Counted from the first letter of the stretch, positions 6,693-13,804 are shown. The stretch is DNA of 16,451 nucleotides from Candidatus Limnocylindrales bacterium (GCA_031292335.1 JARLHH010000369.1:1-16451); one strand, 5' to 3'. Made by a program: numbers and translations. The notes: generated from the letters alone by a model not told the origin.

Positions 6693-8336
6693 ATGACCGA
6701 CAGCGCGAAGCCGACAGCGCGCGCCGCCAGGACCGGTGATGACGGGCCGCTGACCGCGCGCAATCTCCGGCTGGCGCGGCCGGGAAAGCGGCGCGCGGCC
6801 AGCAAGCCGCTCGACAATCCGCTCCGCGAAGGGCTGCGTCTCGAGCGGGTGCCGGACCCGGCCACGCTCGTCCTGTTCGGCGCGACGGGCGACCTCGCCC
6901 ACCGGAAGGTCGTCCCGGCACTCTTCCAGCTCTGGCGGACCAACCTGCTCCCCCACGAGTTCGCGATCGTGGCGATCGGGCGCCGGGCGTACACGGACGC
7001 GGCGTTCCGGGCGGAGCTCAGGCGGTCGCTCGACCAGTTCAGCCGGATGCTCCCCATCGAGACCGCGGCCTGGGACGAGTTCGCCTCCCGGATCACCTAC
7101 CACCGCGGCGACTTCGACGAGGCGGAGACGTACGACCAGCTGGTCACGCGCCTCGACGAGCTGGACCGCGAGCGCGCGACGGCCGGAAACCGGCTCTACT
7201 ACCTGGCCACCCAGCCGTCCGCCTTCGCCCAGATCATCGCCCAGCTCGGCCGCGCCGGGCTGGACCACGAGCAGCACGGGGCCGGCTGGCGACGGATCGT
7301 GATCGAGAAGCCGTTCGGGCGCGACCTGAACTCGGCGATCCGGCTCAACCGCGAGGTCGGCAAGGTCTTCCGGGAGTCGCAGGTCTACCGGATCGACCAT
7401 TACCTCGGCAAGGAGACGGTCCGCAACATCCTCGTCTTCCGCTTCGGGAACGGGATCTTCGAGCCCATCTGGAATCGTCGCTACGTGGATCACGTCCAGA
7501 TCACGGTGGCCGAGTCGATCGGCGTCGAGAAGCGAGGCTCGTTCTACGAGGAGGCCGGTGCGTCGCGCGACTTCCTCCAGAACCACCTGATGCAGCTCCT
7601 CTCGCTGGTCGCGACGGAGCCGCCCGCGACGTTCGACGCCGAGGCGCTGCGCGACGAGAAGGTCAAGGTGCTCCGCGCGATCGAGCCGATGGGCGCGGAG
7701 CAGGTCGCGGCCAACGTCGTGCGCGGCCAGTACGGCCCTGGCTGGGTGGCCGCCGATCCGGTGGGCGGATACCGCGCCGAGCCGGAGGTCGACCCGGAGT
7801 CGGAGACGGAGACCTACGTCGCGGCGCGCCTCTTCGTCGACAACTGGCGCTGGGCGGGCGTGCCCTTCTACCTGCGGGCGGGGAAGCGCCTGCCCAAGCG
7901 GGCAACCGAGATCGCGGTCCAGTTCAAGCAGGTGCCGCACGCCCTGTTCAAGGAGTCGAGAGCCGATCCGGAGGCGAACCTGCTGGCGCTCCGGATCCAG
8001 CCCGACGAGGGGATCCTCCTTCGGTTCGCCGCCAAGGTGCCCGGCCTGGGGGTCGATGTCCGGGCCGTGAACATGGACTTCACCTACGGATCGGCGTTCA
8101 GCGTGGACAGCCCGGACGCCTACGAGACGCTCCTTCTCGACGCGCTCCTGGGCGACGCGTCGCTCTTCACGCGGGCCGACGAGGTGGAGAAGGCCTGGGC
8201 GATCGTGAACCCGATCATCGAAGCCTGGGCAGACGCTCCGGCACCCGACTTCCCGAACTACGCGGCCGGCAGCTGGGGCCCGGCCGCGTCCGACGAGCTG
8301 CTCGAGCGGGATGGGCGACGGTGGCGGCGGATCTGA
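6693..8336 (+). CDS. zwf: Glucose-6-phosphate 1-dehydrogenase
   Basis: 547 residues. It oxidises glucose-6-phosphate to 6-phosphogluconolactone and reduces NADP(+), entering the oxidative pentose phosphate pathway. The Rossmann domain begins at LVLFGATGDLAHRK (59-72), with EKPFG at 205-209. The substrate motif RIDHYLGKE is at 233-241, and QNHLM (296-300) carries His298, the expected catalytic base paired with Asp235. The C-terminal domain has YLRAGKRLPKRATEIAVQFK. About 55 basic, low-structure residues precede the core; this N-terminal extension is longer than in E. coli and comparable extensions occur in actinobacterial Zwf. I find no cysteine in the whole protein, so direct thiol regulation is impossible. 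The ATG at 6693 follows AAAGGA by 6 bases. The last 16 bases overlap the opcA start, so coupled translation with its assembly factor is likely. Confidence 0.97.
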   Translation: MTDSAKPTARAARTGDDGPLTARNLRLARPGKRRAASKPLDNPLREGLRLERVPDPATLVLFGATGDLAHRKVVPALFQLWRTNLLPHEFAIVAIGRRAYTDAAFRAELRRSLDQFSRMLPIETAAWDEFASRITYHRGDFDEAETYDQLVTRLDELDRERATAGNRLYYLATQPSAFAQIIAQLGRAGLDHEQHGAGWRRIVIEKPFGRDLNSAIRLNREVGKVFRESQVYRIDHYLGKETVRNILVFRFGNGIFEPIWNRRYVDHVQITVAESIGVEKRGSFYEEAGASRDFLQNHLMQLLSLVATEPPATFDAEALRDEKVKVLRAIEPMGAEQVAANVVRGQYGPGWVAADPVGGYRAEPEVDPESETETYVAARLFVDNWRWAGVPFYLRAGKRLPKRATEIAVQFKQVPHALFKESRADPEANLLALRIQPDEGILLRFAAKVPGLGVDVRAVNMDFTYGSAFSVDSPDAYETLLLDALLGDASLFTRADEVEKAWAIVNPIIEAWADAPAPDFPNYAAGSWGPAASDELLERDGRRWRRI

Positions 8337-9676
8337 ACGGGCCGGGCAACGGGCCGGGCGTGACAGGCCTCCAGCCCCCGCCGGCGGCCGCGTCCGGCGA
8401 CCCGGCCCTCCTCTGGACCAGCCAGGCGACGACGATCCCGGGGATCGAGCGCGAGCTGGCGCGGTTCTGGGCGCTCCCGCAGGCGCGGGCGGCGGTGGAC
8501 GGCGCCCCGGAACGCAACATCGCCGCCAGGACCAGCGTGCTCAACCTGGTGGTGGTTGCCTGGAGCCCGGAGCTCGGCCAGCGCGCCGCCTCGACGATCT
8601 CGATGCTGACCGGCCGCCACCCGTCGCGAACGCTGATCCTGGTGCCGACCGACCCGGACGGCCCGGGCTGGCTGCGGGCCCAGGTCCAGGCGCATTGCAT
8701 GGTCCCCCGCCCCGACGCGCCCGCGACCTGCGCCGAGCAGATCTACGCCACCGCCGGCGGCGCGACGGGGCGCCACCTCGGGGCGATCGTGGCACCCCTC
8801 CTCGTTCACGACCTCCCGGTGACGATCTGGTGGCCGGGCGAGCCGCCGTTCGACACGCCGCTCGCCCGCGACCTGATCGGGATGGCCGATCGCCTGGTGG
8901 TGGACGGGTCCGGCTGGGCGGGCGACGGCCTGGATCGCCTCCGCGCGCTCGCCTCGCTCGGGGGTGGCGCGATCGCGGTGTCGGACTTCGCATTGATGCG
9001 CCAGGCACGCTGGCGGGAGGCCGTCGCCTCGGTGTTCGACCGCCCCGAGTTCCTGCCGTACCTCCGGTCGGTGCGCCGTATCTCGGTCACCTACGGGACC
9101 CACGGCGGGCCGGACACGGAGGCCCGCACGAACATCGTCAAGCCGATCTACCACGTCGCCTGGCTCGCCTCGCGCCTCGACCTCAAGGTGGCCCGACCCC
9201 TGGAGCGGACGGGAAGGACCGGGGTAGCCCGACATCCGGTCCCCGGGGCCGGCCTGGAATCCGGACGCGGCATGCGTGCGCTCCTCGCGTGGAAGCGCGG
9301 CGCCGAGGTCGAGGTCGTGATCCGCCCCGTGATCTCCGAGATGCCTGCCGGGACGACGCTGCGGGTGGAGATCCTGGCCGAGCGGCGAGGGGCGGAGCTG
9401 CGCGCCGAGGTGACCGCGGAAGCCGAGACGGTCCACGTCCGCGTCTGGGAGGACGGCGTGGAGGCGCTCGAGCGCACGTTCACCGCCCCGCGCCGGACGG
9501 ACGTCGATCTGCTCGCCGAGGCGATCGAGGCGGGGGGCCACGACCGAGTGGCCGAGCAGGCCACGAGCATGGCGGCCGCCCTCGTCGGCCCGCCCGCCGG
9601 GCGCGCCGGAGCCGACGCCGGGGACGGATCCCGCGCCGAGGCCGCCTGGGACGCGTCCGGGGACGGCCGCTCGTGA
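8321..9676 (+). CDS. opcA: Glucose-6-phosphate dehydrogenase assembly protein OpcA
   Basis: 451 residues from a GTG that lies inside the zwf 3' end. OpcA is the accessory factor known from cyanobacteria and actinobacteria that promotes oligomerisation and activity of G6PDH; it has no known catalytic role. Family features visible are RTSVLNLVVVA (70-80), GRHPSRTLIL (98-107) and the characteristic LLVHDLPVTIWWPGEPPF (160-177), followed by RWREAVASVFDRPEFLPYL and a C-terminal beta-rich domain containing a GxE/V-rich strand series (about 325-385). The last 35 residues are Ala/Gly/Asp-rich and probably disordered. A second in-frame GTG at 8360 would shorten it by 13 residues and remove the overlap; neither start has a strong Shine-Dalgarno. 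The stop overlaps the pgl start. Cysteines at 126 and 137 are the only ones I noted; whether they are redox-active is unknown. Confidence 0.92.
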   Translation: MAADLNGPGNGPGVTGLQPPPAAASGDPALLWTSQATTIPGIERELARFWALPQARAAVDGAPERNIAARTSVLNLVVVAWSPELGQRAASTISMLTGRHPSRTLILVPTDPDGPGWLRAQVQAHCMVPRPDAPATCAEQIYATAGGATGRHLGAIVAPLLVHDLPVTIWWPGEPPFDTPLARDLIGMADRLVVDGSGWAGDGLDRLRALASLGGGAIAVSDFALMRQARWREAVASVFDRPEFLPYLRSVRRISVTYGTHGGPDTEARTNIVKPIYHVAWLASRLDLKVARPLERTGRTGVARHPVPGAGLESGRGMRALLAWKRGAEVEVVIRPVISEMPAGTTLRVEILAERRGAELRAEVTAEAETVHVRVWEDGVEALERTFTAPRRTDVDLLAEAIEAGGHDRVAEQATSMAAALVGPPAGRAGADAGDGSRAEAAWDASGDGRS

Positions 9677-10518
9677 TGCCGCCGACGGGCCGTGGCCCGC
9701 ACCACCACCTCCCCGGCGAGCCCGGCGATCGCGGCGAGCCCGAGATCCTCGTGGGGGCGACGCCCGTGGAGGCCGCCCGGCTCGCGGCCGAGCATCTGGT
9801 CGCCGCGATCGCCGCGGGGGTCGCCCGGCGCGGCCGGGCAGACGTCGCGACGACCGGCGGCTCCACCTGCCCGGAGCTCTACCGGGCGCTGCTCGCGCGG
9901 CCGGTTCGCGATCGCATCGCCTGGAACCGCCTGCACGTGTGGTTCGGCGACGATCGGTTCGTGCGGCGCGACAGCCCGGACTCGAATCTCGTGGACGTGG
10001 ACTCGATCCTGCTGACCGGCGACGCGGCCGCGGGACTTGAGCCTGCGCCGCTGCCGCCGGGCAACCTGCACCCCGTCACGGTCGACGCCACGCTGGCACA
10101 CGGCGGAGGGCCGGCCGAGGCGGCCGCGGCCTACGAGGCCGCGCTCCGGAGTGCCCTCCCGGCGGACGCGGCGGGCCGGCCCATCTTCGACGCGATCCTG
10201 GTGGGGATCGGGCCCGACGGCCACCTTCTCTCGATCTTCCCCGGCAGCGCGGCGTTCGACGCCCGCGGCTGGGTGGTCGCCGTACCGGCGCCGACCCACG
10301 TCGCGCCGCACGTGGCCCGTGTGTCCCTCACGCCGGGCGCGCTCGATGCGACGCCCGCCCTCCTGCCGATGGCCTTCGGCACCGGCAAGGCGGCCATCCT
10401 CGCCAGCGTCCTGACCGGTCCCCGGGACGAGCGCCGCCTTCCGGCCCAGCGGGCGCGCCGGGCCGGCGCGACCTGGATCCTCGACGCGGCGGCTGCGGGG
10501 ATGCTGCCCCGCTCCTGA
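9676..10518 (+). CDS. pgl: 6-phosphogluconolactonase (DevB/SOL type)
   Basis: 280 residues. It hydrolyses the lactone made by Zwf to 6-phosphogluconate. Motifs are TGGSTCPELYRAL (60-72), WFGDDRFVRRDSPDSN (89-104), GIGPDGHLLSIFP (177-189) and RVSLTPGAL (215-223); the usual GHTASLFP loop appears as GHLLSIFP. The first about 22 residues are Gly/Pro/His-rich and are not part of the fold. The ATG overlaps the last base of the opcA stop; an in-frame GTG directly before it (9673) is an equally possible start. Last gene of the pentose phosphate operon: the gene that would follow it in the pathway, gnd, is not in the window. The related glucosamine-6-phosphate deaminase fold is excluded by the DevB-specific motifs and the zwf-opcA context. 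Confidence 0.95.
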   Translation: MPPTGRGPHHHLPGEPGDRGEPEILVGATPVEAARLAAEHLVAAIAAGVARRGRADVATTGGSTCPELYRALLARPVRDRIAWNRLHVWFGDDRFVRRDSPDSNLVDVDSILLTGDAAAGLEPAPLPPGNLHPVTVDATLAHGGGPAEAAAAYEAALRSALPADAAGRPIFDAILVGIGPDGHLLSIFPGSAAFDARGWVVAVPAPTHVAPHVARVSLTPGALDATPALLPMAFGTGKAAILASVLTGPRDERRLPAQRARRAGATWILDAAAAGMLPRS

Positions 10519-10529
10519 GGCCCCGCCGC

Positions 10530-10535
10530 TATGAT
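10530..10535 (+). promoter_or_regulatory. Candidate -10 element (TATGAT) before the small membrane protein gene
   Basis: TATGAT matches the -10 consensus at five of six positions, begins 11 bases after the pgl stop and would start an RNA with a leader of about 60 bases ahead of the GTG at 10605. That leader holds two stable GC-rich hairpins (10549-10586). No clear -35 is seen. Confidence 0.4.
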
Positions 10536-10548
10536 CCATGCTCGGATC

Positions 10549-10586
10549 GCGTCCCGGTCGGACGCGGCGCGACCGGCATCCCGGTC
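10549..10586 (+). promoter_or_regulatory. Tandem, potentially mutually exclusive hairpins in a 5' leader (or pgl operon terminator)
   Basis: Two perfect 6-bp stems are adjacent: GCGTCC/GGACGC (10549-10554 with 10560-10565, 5-base loop) and GACCGG/CCGGTC (10571-10576 with 10581-10586, 4-base loop). CCGGTC also occurs at 10554-10559, so GACCGG could pair upstream instead, which would break the first hairpin. This geometry resembles an attenuator. There is no U-run, so intrinsic termination is uncertain. It may serve as the end of the pgl transcript, as a leader switch for the next gene, or be a by-product of base composition. Confidence 0.35.
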
Positions 10587-10604
10587 AGGCAGGGCGAGGC
10601 GCGT

Positions 10605-11066
10605 GTGTTCACTCGGGTCACGATCGTCTTTGGCGCCGCCGTCCTCGCGGTGACCGGCCTCGCGGCCGCGATCGGGGCGGTCGCGACCGGGACGGCGATC
10701 ATTCCGGCACTCCTCGGGGGACTGCTCATCCTGCTCGCGGTGGTGGACCGGCAGCCCGCGACGCCGCAGGGGGCGCGCTTCCAGTCGTCATCCAGGTTCC
10801 CGACCATCGTGGCGGCCGCGCTCGTGTTCGACGCGGTGCACGAGCTCCTGCTCACCTCCGATGCCCGAGGGTCGTCCTCGGCACCAGCCGCGGCGGTCGT
10901 CTATTTGGGCGGGCTGGTCGTGGTCGGGATCGGCTACATCGTCTTCGGCGCCGCGTCGGATATCGCCGAGGCGCGGCGCGTCGCACGAGCCCGCGCCGCC
11001 GCCGCCAGCGCCCACTCGCCGGCCCGACCCGCCCGTCCACGCCGGGCGAAACGATCCCGCCGCTGA
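10605..11066 (+). CDS. Small integral membrane protein of unknown function
   Basis: 153 residues from a GTG start; I do not recognise the family. Four hydrophobic segments are visible at about 5-27, 30-48, 65-84 and 95-117, with short loops including a polar DRQPATPQGARFQSSSRF stretch between the second and third. A strongly basic, Ala/Arg/Pro-rich tail (about 123-153, ending RRAKRSRR) follows and is probably cytoplasmic by the positive-inside rule. Third-position GC is as high as in neighbouring genes and the hydrophobic periodicity is consistent with real coding. The ribosome-binding site is weak (a GAGG about 10594-10598). The start is uncertain: two overlapping GTGs exist at 10603 and 10605, and only 10605 is in this frame. 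It lies between pgl and citrate synthase with its own putative promoter, so context does not suggest a function. Confidence 0.7.
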   Translation: MFTRVTIVFGAAVLAVTGLAAAIGAVATGTAIIPALLGGLLILLAVVDRQPATPQGARFQSSSRFPTIVAAALVFDAVHELLLTSDARGSSSAPAAAVVYLGGLVVVGIGYIVFGAASDIAEARRVARARAAAASAHSPARPARPRRAKRSRR

Positions 11067-11124
11067 GGCCGGGCCGGCGCACCGCCACGGGCACACCTCG
11101 CGGCGGGCACGGCGGGCAGCAACC

Positions 11125-11138
11125 GCGGATCGATCCGC
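11125..11138. promoter_or_regulatory. 14-bp perfect palindrome at the -35 region of the citrate synthase gene
   Basis: GCGGATCGATCCGC reads identically on both strands. It ends 11 bases before the putative TAGGAT -10, so it covers where a -35 would be. That position suits a repressor or activator dimer. It could equally fold as a terminator-like stem for the preceding gene, but its loop would be too tight without opening the centre and there is no U-run. It is the only perfect palindrome of this length I noticed in the intergenic DNA. Confidence 0.4.
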
Positions 11139-11149
11139 CTCTCGAGGGG

Positions 11150-11155
11150 TAGGAT
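11150..11155 (+). promoter_or_regulatory. Candidate -10 element (TAGGAT) for citrate synthase
   Basis: TAGGAT fits the TAnnnT pattern seen before other genes here. It lies 60 bases upstream of the citrate synthase ATG. The presumed transcript start would be followed by a small GGGG/CCCC stem (11157-11160 with 11166-11169), and the GAGGAG ribosome-binding site is at 11202-11207. The rest of the 149-base gap shows no open reading frame or repeat I can support. Confidence 0.4.
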
Positions 11156-11215
11156 TGGGGTCCGTCCCCGCTTCCCTCACCAGGCCCGCACCCCAGCCTT
11201 CGAGGAGCGTTCACG

Positions 11216-12403
11216 ATGGCCGACCAGCCCGCCGCACCAGCACCTCCCGCCGCACCCACCGTGCAGGTGGTCCCGATCGCCCTTCCGGGCCAGCCGGTCG
11301 CCGCACACACCGTGGACGGACGTCCCTACTCACCCGGCCTCGAGGGGGTGCTCGCCGCGGAGACCGAGCTCGGCCTCGTGGACGGCGCGAACGGCCGCCT
11401 GATGTATCGCGGCTACCGCATCGGCGACCTGGTCGCCCACGGAACCTATGCCGCCGTTGCGAACCTGCTCTGGACCGGCACCTGGGATCCGAAGGCCCGC
11501 ATGACCACCGGCCGCATCCCATCGGCGGTCATGTCGGCCCTGCGGGCGTTGCCCCGCACGGCCAAGCCGATGGACGCGCTCCGGACCGCCGTCTCCGTGT
11601 GGGGCGCGACCCAGGTGCTCGACTGGCCGCCGACCGAGATCCAGGCCCGCGCGCTCACCGAGTTCTCGCCTTCGGCCCTCGCCGCGTTCGCCCGTCTCCG
11701 CCAGGATCTCGAGCCGATCGACCCGGATCCCAAGCTGGACCTGGTCTCGGGCTTCCTCTACCAACTCACGGGGGAACGCCCGGACAAGGCGACCGCGCGG
11801 GCGCTGGATGCCTACTTCATCGTGGGCGCCGAGCACGGCCTCAACGCGTCCACGTTCACGGCCCGCGTCATCACCTCGACGCGGTCCGACATCGCATCGG
11901 CGGTCACCGGCGCGATCGGGGCAATGAAGGGGCCGCTCCACGGCGGGGCGCCATCCGAGGTCGTGGAGCAGATCCACAAGGTGGGTTCGCCCGAGCACGC
12001 CGAGGAGTGGGTGCGCGACGCGCTCGATCGAGGCGAGCGGCTGATGGGGTTCGGCCACCGTGTGTACCGGGCCTACGACCCGCGGGCCGCAGCGCTGCGC
12101 AAGGTCGTCGAGGCGATGCCGACCCGGCCCGACTGGCTGGACCTGGCCATCAAGGTCGAGGACGTCGTTCTCCGGGTCCTCGAGGAGAAGTACCCGGATC
12201 GGCCGCTCAAGACCAACGTCGAGTTCTACGCGGCGGCCGTCCTCCAGGGCGTGGGCCTGACGCCGGACCTCTTCCCGGCAACGTTCGCCCTGGCACGGCA
12301 CGCCGGCTGGACCGCCCACGTCCTCGAGCAGGCGGGGGCCAATCGCCTGATCCGGCCGGACGCGCGGTACCTCGGCATCGAGGAGCGCGACCTCCCGAAG
12401 TAG
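11216..12403 (+). CDS. Citrate synthase (CitA-like, Glu in place of the usual catalytic Asp)
   Basis: 395 residues. It condenses acetyl-CoA with oxaloacetate to start the TCA cycle. After a Pro/Ala-rich N-terminus of about 38 residues come LVDGANGRLMYRGYRIGDL (54-72), EHGLNAST (206-213; His207 oxaloacetate side), GPLHGGAP (239-246; His242, acetyl-CoA-activating position), GFGHRVYRAYDPR (278-290; His281), and ARHAGWTAHVLEQ (360-372). The motif that is NVDFY in E. coli and pig enzymes is NVEFYAA here (334-340), so the acid is Glu336. From memory the Mycobacterium CitA (citrate synthase 2) also has NVEF, so this is probably a subfamily trait. The ATG has GAGGAG 8 bases upstream. It appears monocistronic, with its own putative promoter and a downstream hairpin. 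2-methylcitrate synthase is the main alternative, but no prp genes are nearby. Confidence 0.92.
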   Translation: MADQPAAPAPPAAPTVQVVPIALPGQPVAAHTVDGRPYSPGLEGVLAAETELGLVDGANGRLMYRGYRIGDLVAHGTYAAVANLLWTGTWDPKARMTTGRIPSAVMSALRALPRTAKPMDALRTAVSVWGATQVLDWPPTEIQARALTEFSPSALAAFARLRQDLEPIDPDPKLDLVSGFLYQLTGERPDKATARALDAYFIVGAEHGLNASTFTARVITSTRSDIASAVTGAIGAMKGPLHGGAPSEVVEQIHKVGSPEHAEEWVRDALDRGERLMGFGHRVYRAYDPRAAALRKVVEAMPTRPDWLDLAIKVEDVVLRVLEEKYPDRPLKTNVEFYAAAVLQGVGLTPDLFPATFALARHAGWTAHVLEQAGANRLIRPDARYLGIEERDLPK

Positions 12404-12439
12404 CGGGCCAACCCGGGAAGGCCCGTCCGGAGCGCGGGC
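12404..12439. terminator. GC-rich hairpins in the convergent citrate synthase / MFS gap
   Basis: CGGGCC (12404-12409) pairs with GGCCCG (12420-12425) around a 10-base loop, starting at the base after the citrate synthase stop. Alternatively GCCCG (12421-12425) pairs with CGGGC (12435-12439). The stems can form on either strand, which suits two converging genes 48 bases apart. No T-run follows on either side, so this is at best an L-shaped or Rho-assisted terminator. Confidence 0.4.
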
Positions 12440-12451
12440 TTGGCGAGCGGA

Positions 12452-13750
12452 TCAGCCCGCCAGGCTGCCGCGTGCCGCCCGGGACCGCCACAGGGACACC
12501 GCGACGCCCGTTCCACCCACCAGGAACACGCCTGCCGCGACGACGAACGGAGCCGGGATCCCGCCGACCCCGGCGGCCACCGCACCGATCGTCGGCCCGA
12601 TGATCCCGGCGACATAGAGGGGCAGGAGCACGAGGTTCAGGGTGGCGGAGCGCCGCTCGGGCGCCACCTCCACCGCGACGAGCCCGAAGACCATCGCCTG
12701 CGTCGCGGCCTGCAATGCCGCGTAGATGACGACCACGCCGGCGAGAACCGCCACCGAGGGCGCGGCTGCCATGCCGAGCAGCGCGAGACCCGCCCCCAGG
12801 AGGGCGCCCGCGAGGACGGCCCGGAAGCCGATCCGGTCACCGAGCGGTCCCGCGAACGTCGACAGGAGGGCGCCGGCGAGGACCGCCACGCCCGTGACCA
12901 GGCCGATCGCCGAGGCGAGGTCGGGTCGCCCGGCCTGCAGGCTCTGGACGAGCAGCGGCAGGTACGGCCGGCTCATCTGGTTGGCGAGAATGGAGACGCC
13001 GAAGATGAGGAAGATCCGGCGCACCGCCGGGTCGGCGAGGACGCCGACGATGGCGCGCCGGGCGAGCCCGAGGGCGCTTCCGACGGGCGCGACGGCCGGC
13101 CGGATGTCGCGTGATCCGACGATGAGCAGGGCGATCACGGCGATCGACAGGAACGACGCGACCCAGAAGACGTCCGTCAGCGGCAGGTGCAGGCCGTCGA
13201 TCATGAACGCGCCGAGCACCGGCCCGAACGCCATCCCCAGGGGTCCGGTCGCGCCGAACAGGCCGGTCACCGTGCCGACCCGTGCTCGCGGCGTCACGTC
13301 GCGCAGGGCGGCCAGCATCACGCCCGTGTTTCCCAGCTGGAGCCCGACCAGCAGGAGGCTCGCCGCGAGCTGCCACGGCTCCCGGGCGAGGGCGACCCCG
13401 GCAAAGACGACCGCCTCCACGAGAGCGCTCCGGACGATGACCGCGCGCCGGCTGTACTTGTCCGCCCAGACGCCCCAGAACGGGACGAGGACGATGCCGA
13501 ACACGAAGATGAGGCTGCTGAACAGGCCGGTGAAGGTCGGCACCTGCGAGCTCGGCAGTCCCACCTGGCTGAGTCGCATGGGGAGGAACGCGAAGACCTG
13601 GGACACCCCCATCGACTCCACGACCGACGTGATCGCGTAAACGAAGAGGAGGCTCTGCCAGCCCTGGACCGGCGGGCGGGAGGGAGCGGGCAGGCCCGCG
13701 GGTGCCGGACCAGCCGGGATCGGCGCCGTCGGCGTGGCTCGGACTGTCAC
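12452..13750 (-). CDS. Major facilitator superfamily transporter
   Basis: 432 residues from the GTG at 13750. About 12 hydrophobic segments are visible after a Pro/Ala-rich cytoplasmic N-terminus of about 30 residues. The loop between helices 2 and 3 carries GVWADKYSRRAV, a good MFS motif A, and the second half has the related GPLGDRIGFRAV, as expected from the internal duplication. Sequence such as GLFGATGPLGMAFGPVLGAFM resembles drug:proton antiporter-type MFS proteins, so export of a small molecule is plausible, but the substrate is unknown. The open frame continues to an ATG at 14065, but that upstream part is opposite the acetyltransferase gene and is hydrophilic, so I place the start at 13750, where a TACACT hexamer lies 6 bases upstream without a Shine-Dalgarno (leaderless candidate). 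It is divergent from the GNAT gene, a common pairing with resistance-type functions, though this remains inference. Confidence 0.88.
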   Translation of the reverse strand: MTVRATPTAPIPAGPAPAGLPAPSRPPVQGWQSLLFVYAITSVVESMGVSQVFAFLPMRLSQVGLPSSQVPTFTGLFSSLIFVFGIVLVPFWGVWADKYSRRAVIVRSALVEAVVFAGVALAREPWQLAASLLLVGLQLGNTGVMLAALRDVTPRARVGTVTGLFGATGPLGMAFGPVLGAFMIDGLHLPLTDVFWVASFLSIAVIALLIVGSRDIRPAVAPVGSALGLARRAIVGVLADPAVRRIFLIFGVSILANQMSRPYLPLLVQSLQAGRPDLASAIGLVTGVAVLAGALLSTFAGPLGDRIGFRAVLAGALLGAGLALLGMAAAPSVAVLAGVVVIYAALQAATQAMVFGLVAVEVAPERRSATLNLVLLPLYVAGIIGPTIGAVAAGVGGIPAPFVVAAGVFLVGGTGVAVSLWRSRAARGSLAG

Positions 13751-13756
13751 CGCGGG

Positions 13757-13762
13757 AGTGTA
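13757..13762 (-). promoter_or_regulatory. Candidate -10 element (TACACT) for a leaderless MFS mRNA
   Basis: On the minus strand TACACT is followed by exactly 6 bases (CCCGCG) and then the GTG start. This is the spacing expected when the transcription start coincides with the initiation codon, and no Shine-Dalgarno exists. The same hexamer appears before pgi. No TTGACA-like -35 is apparent. Confidence 0.5.
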
Positions 13763-13798
13763 GCGACGACCACCGGGGCGGGGAGCGCGAGCACGTGG

Positions 13799-13804
13799 CA
13801 CCAT
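13799..13804 (+). promoter_or_regulatory. Weak -10-like element (CACCAT) before the GNAT gene
   Basis: CACCAT is followed by 6 bases and then the GTG start at 13811. It has the A and T of the TAnnnT pattern, with C in place of the first T, and shares the 6-base spacing of the divergent MFS gene. There is no Shine-Dalgarno. It is weak evidence on its own and is listed because of the matching geometry. Confidence 0.25.

Noticed and set aside
4824..7940. Long antisense open frame (over 1000 codons) opposite pgi and zwf
   Set aside because: It mirrors the codon structure of two well-identified genes, is Arg/Gly/Glu-rich without recognisable domains, and crosses the gene boundary. In very GC-rich DNA such frames stay open by composition alone.
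8360..9676. Alternative opcA start at GTG 8360
   Set aside because: Possible, but it has no Shine-Dalgarno either. The GTG at 8321 fits the overlapping-gene style of this operon; kept as a caveat only.
10538..11152. 204-codon plus-strand frame overlapping the small membrane protein
   Set aside because: Its translation is Arg/Gly-rich without hydrophobic structure, while the frame starting at 10605 gives four clean membrane segments.
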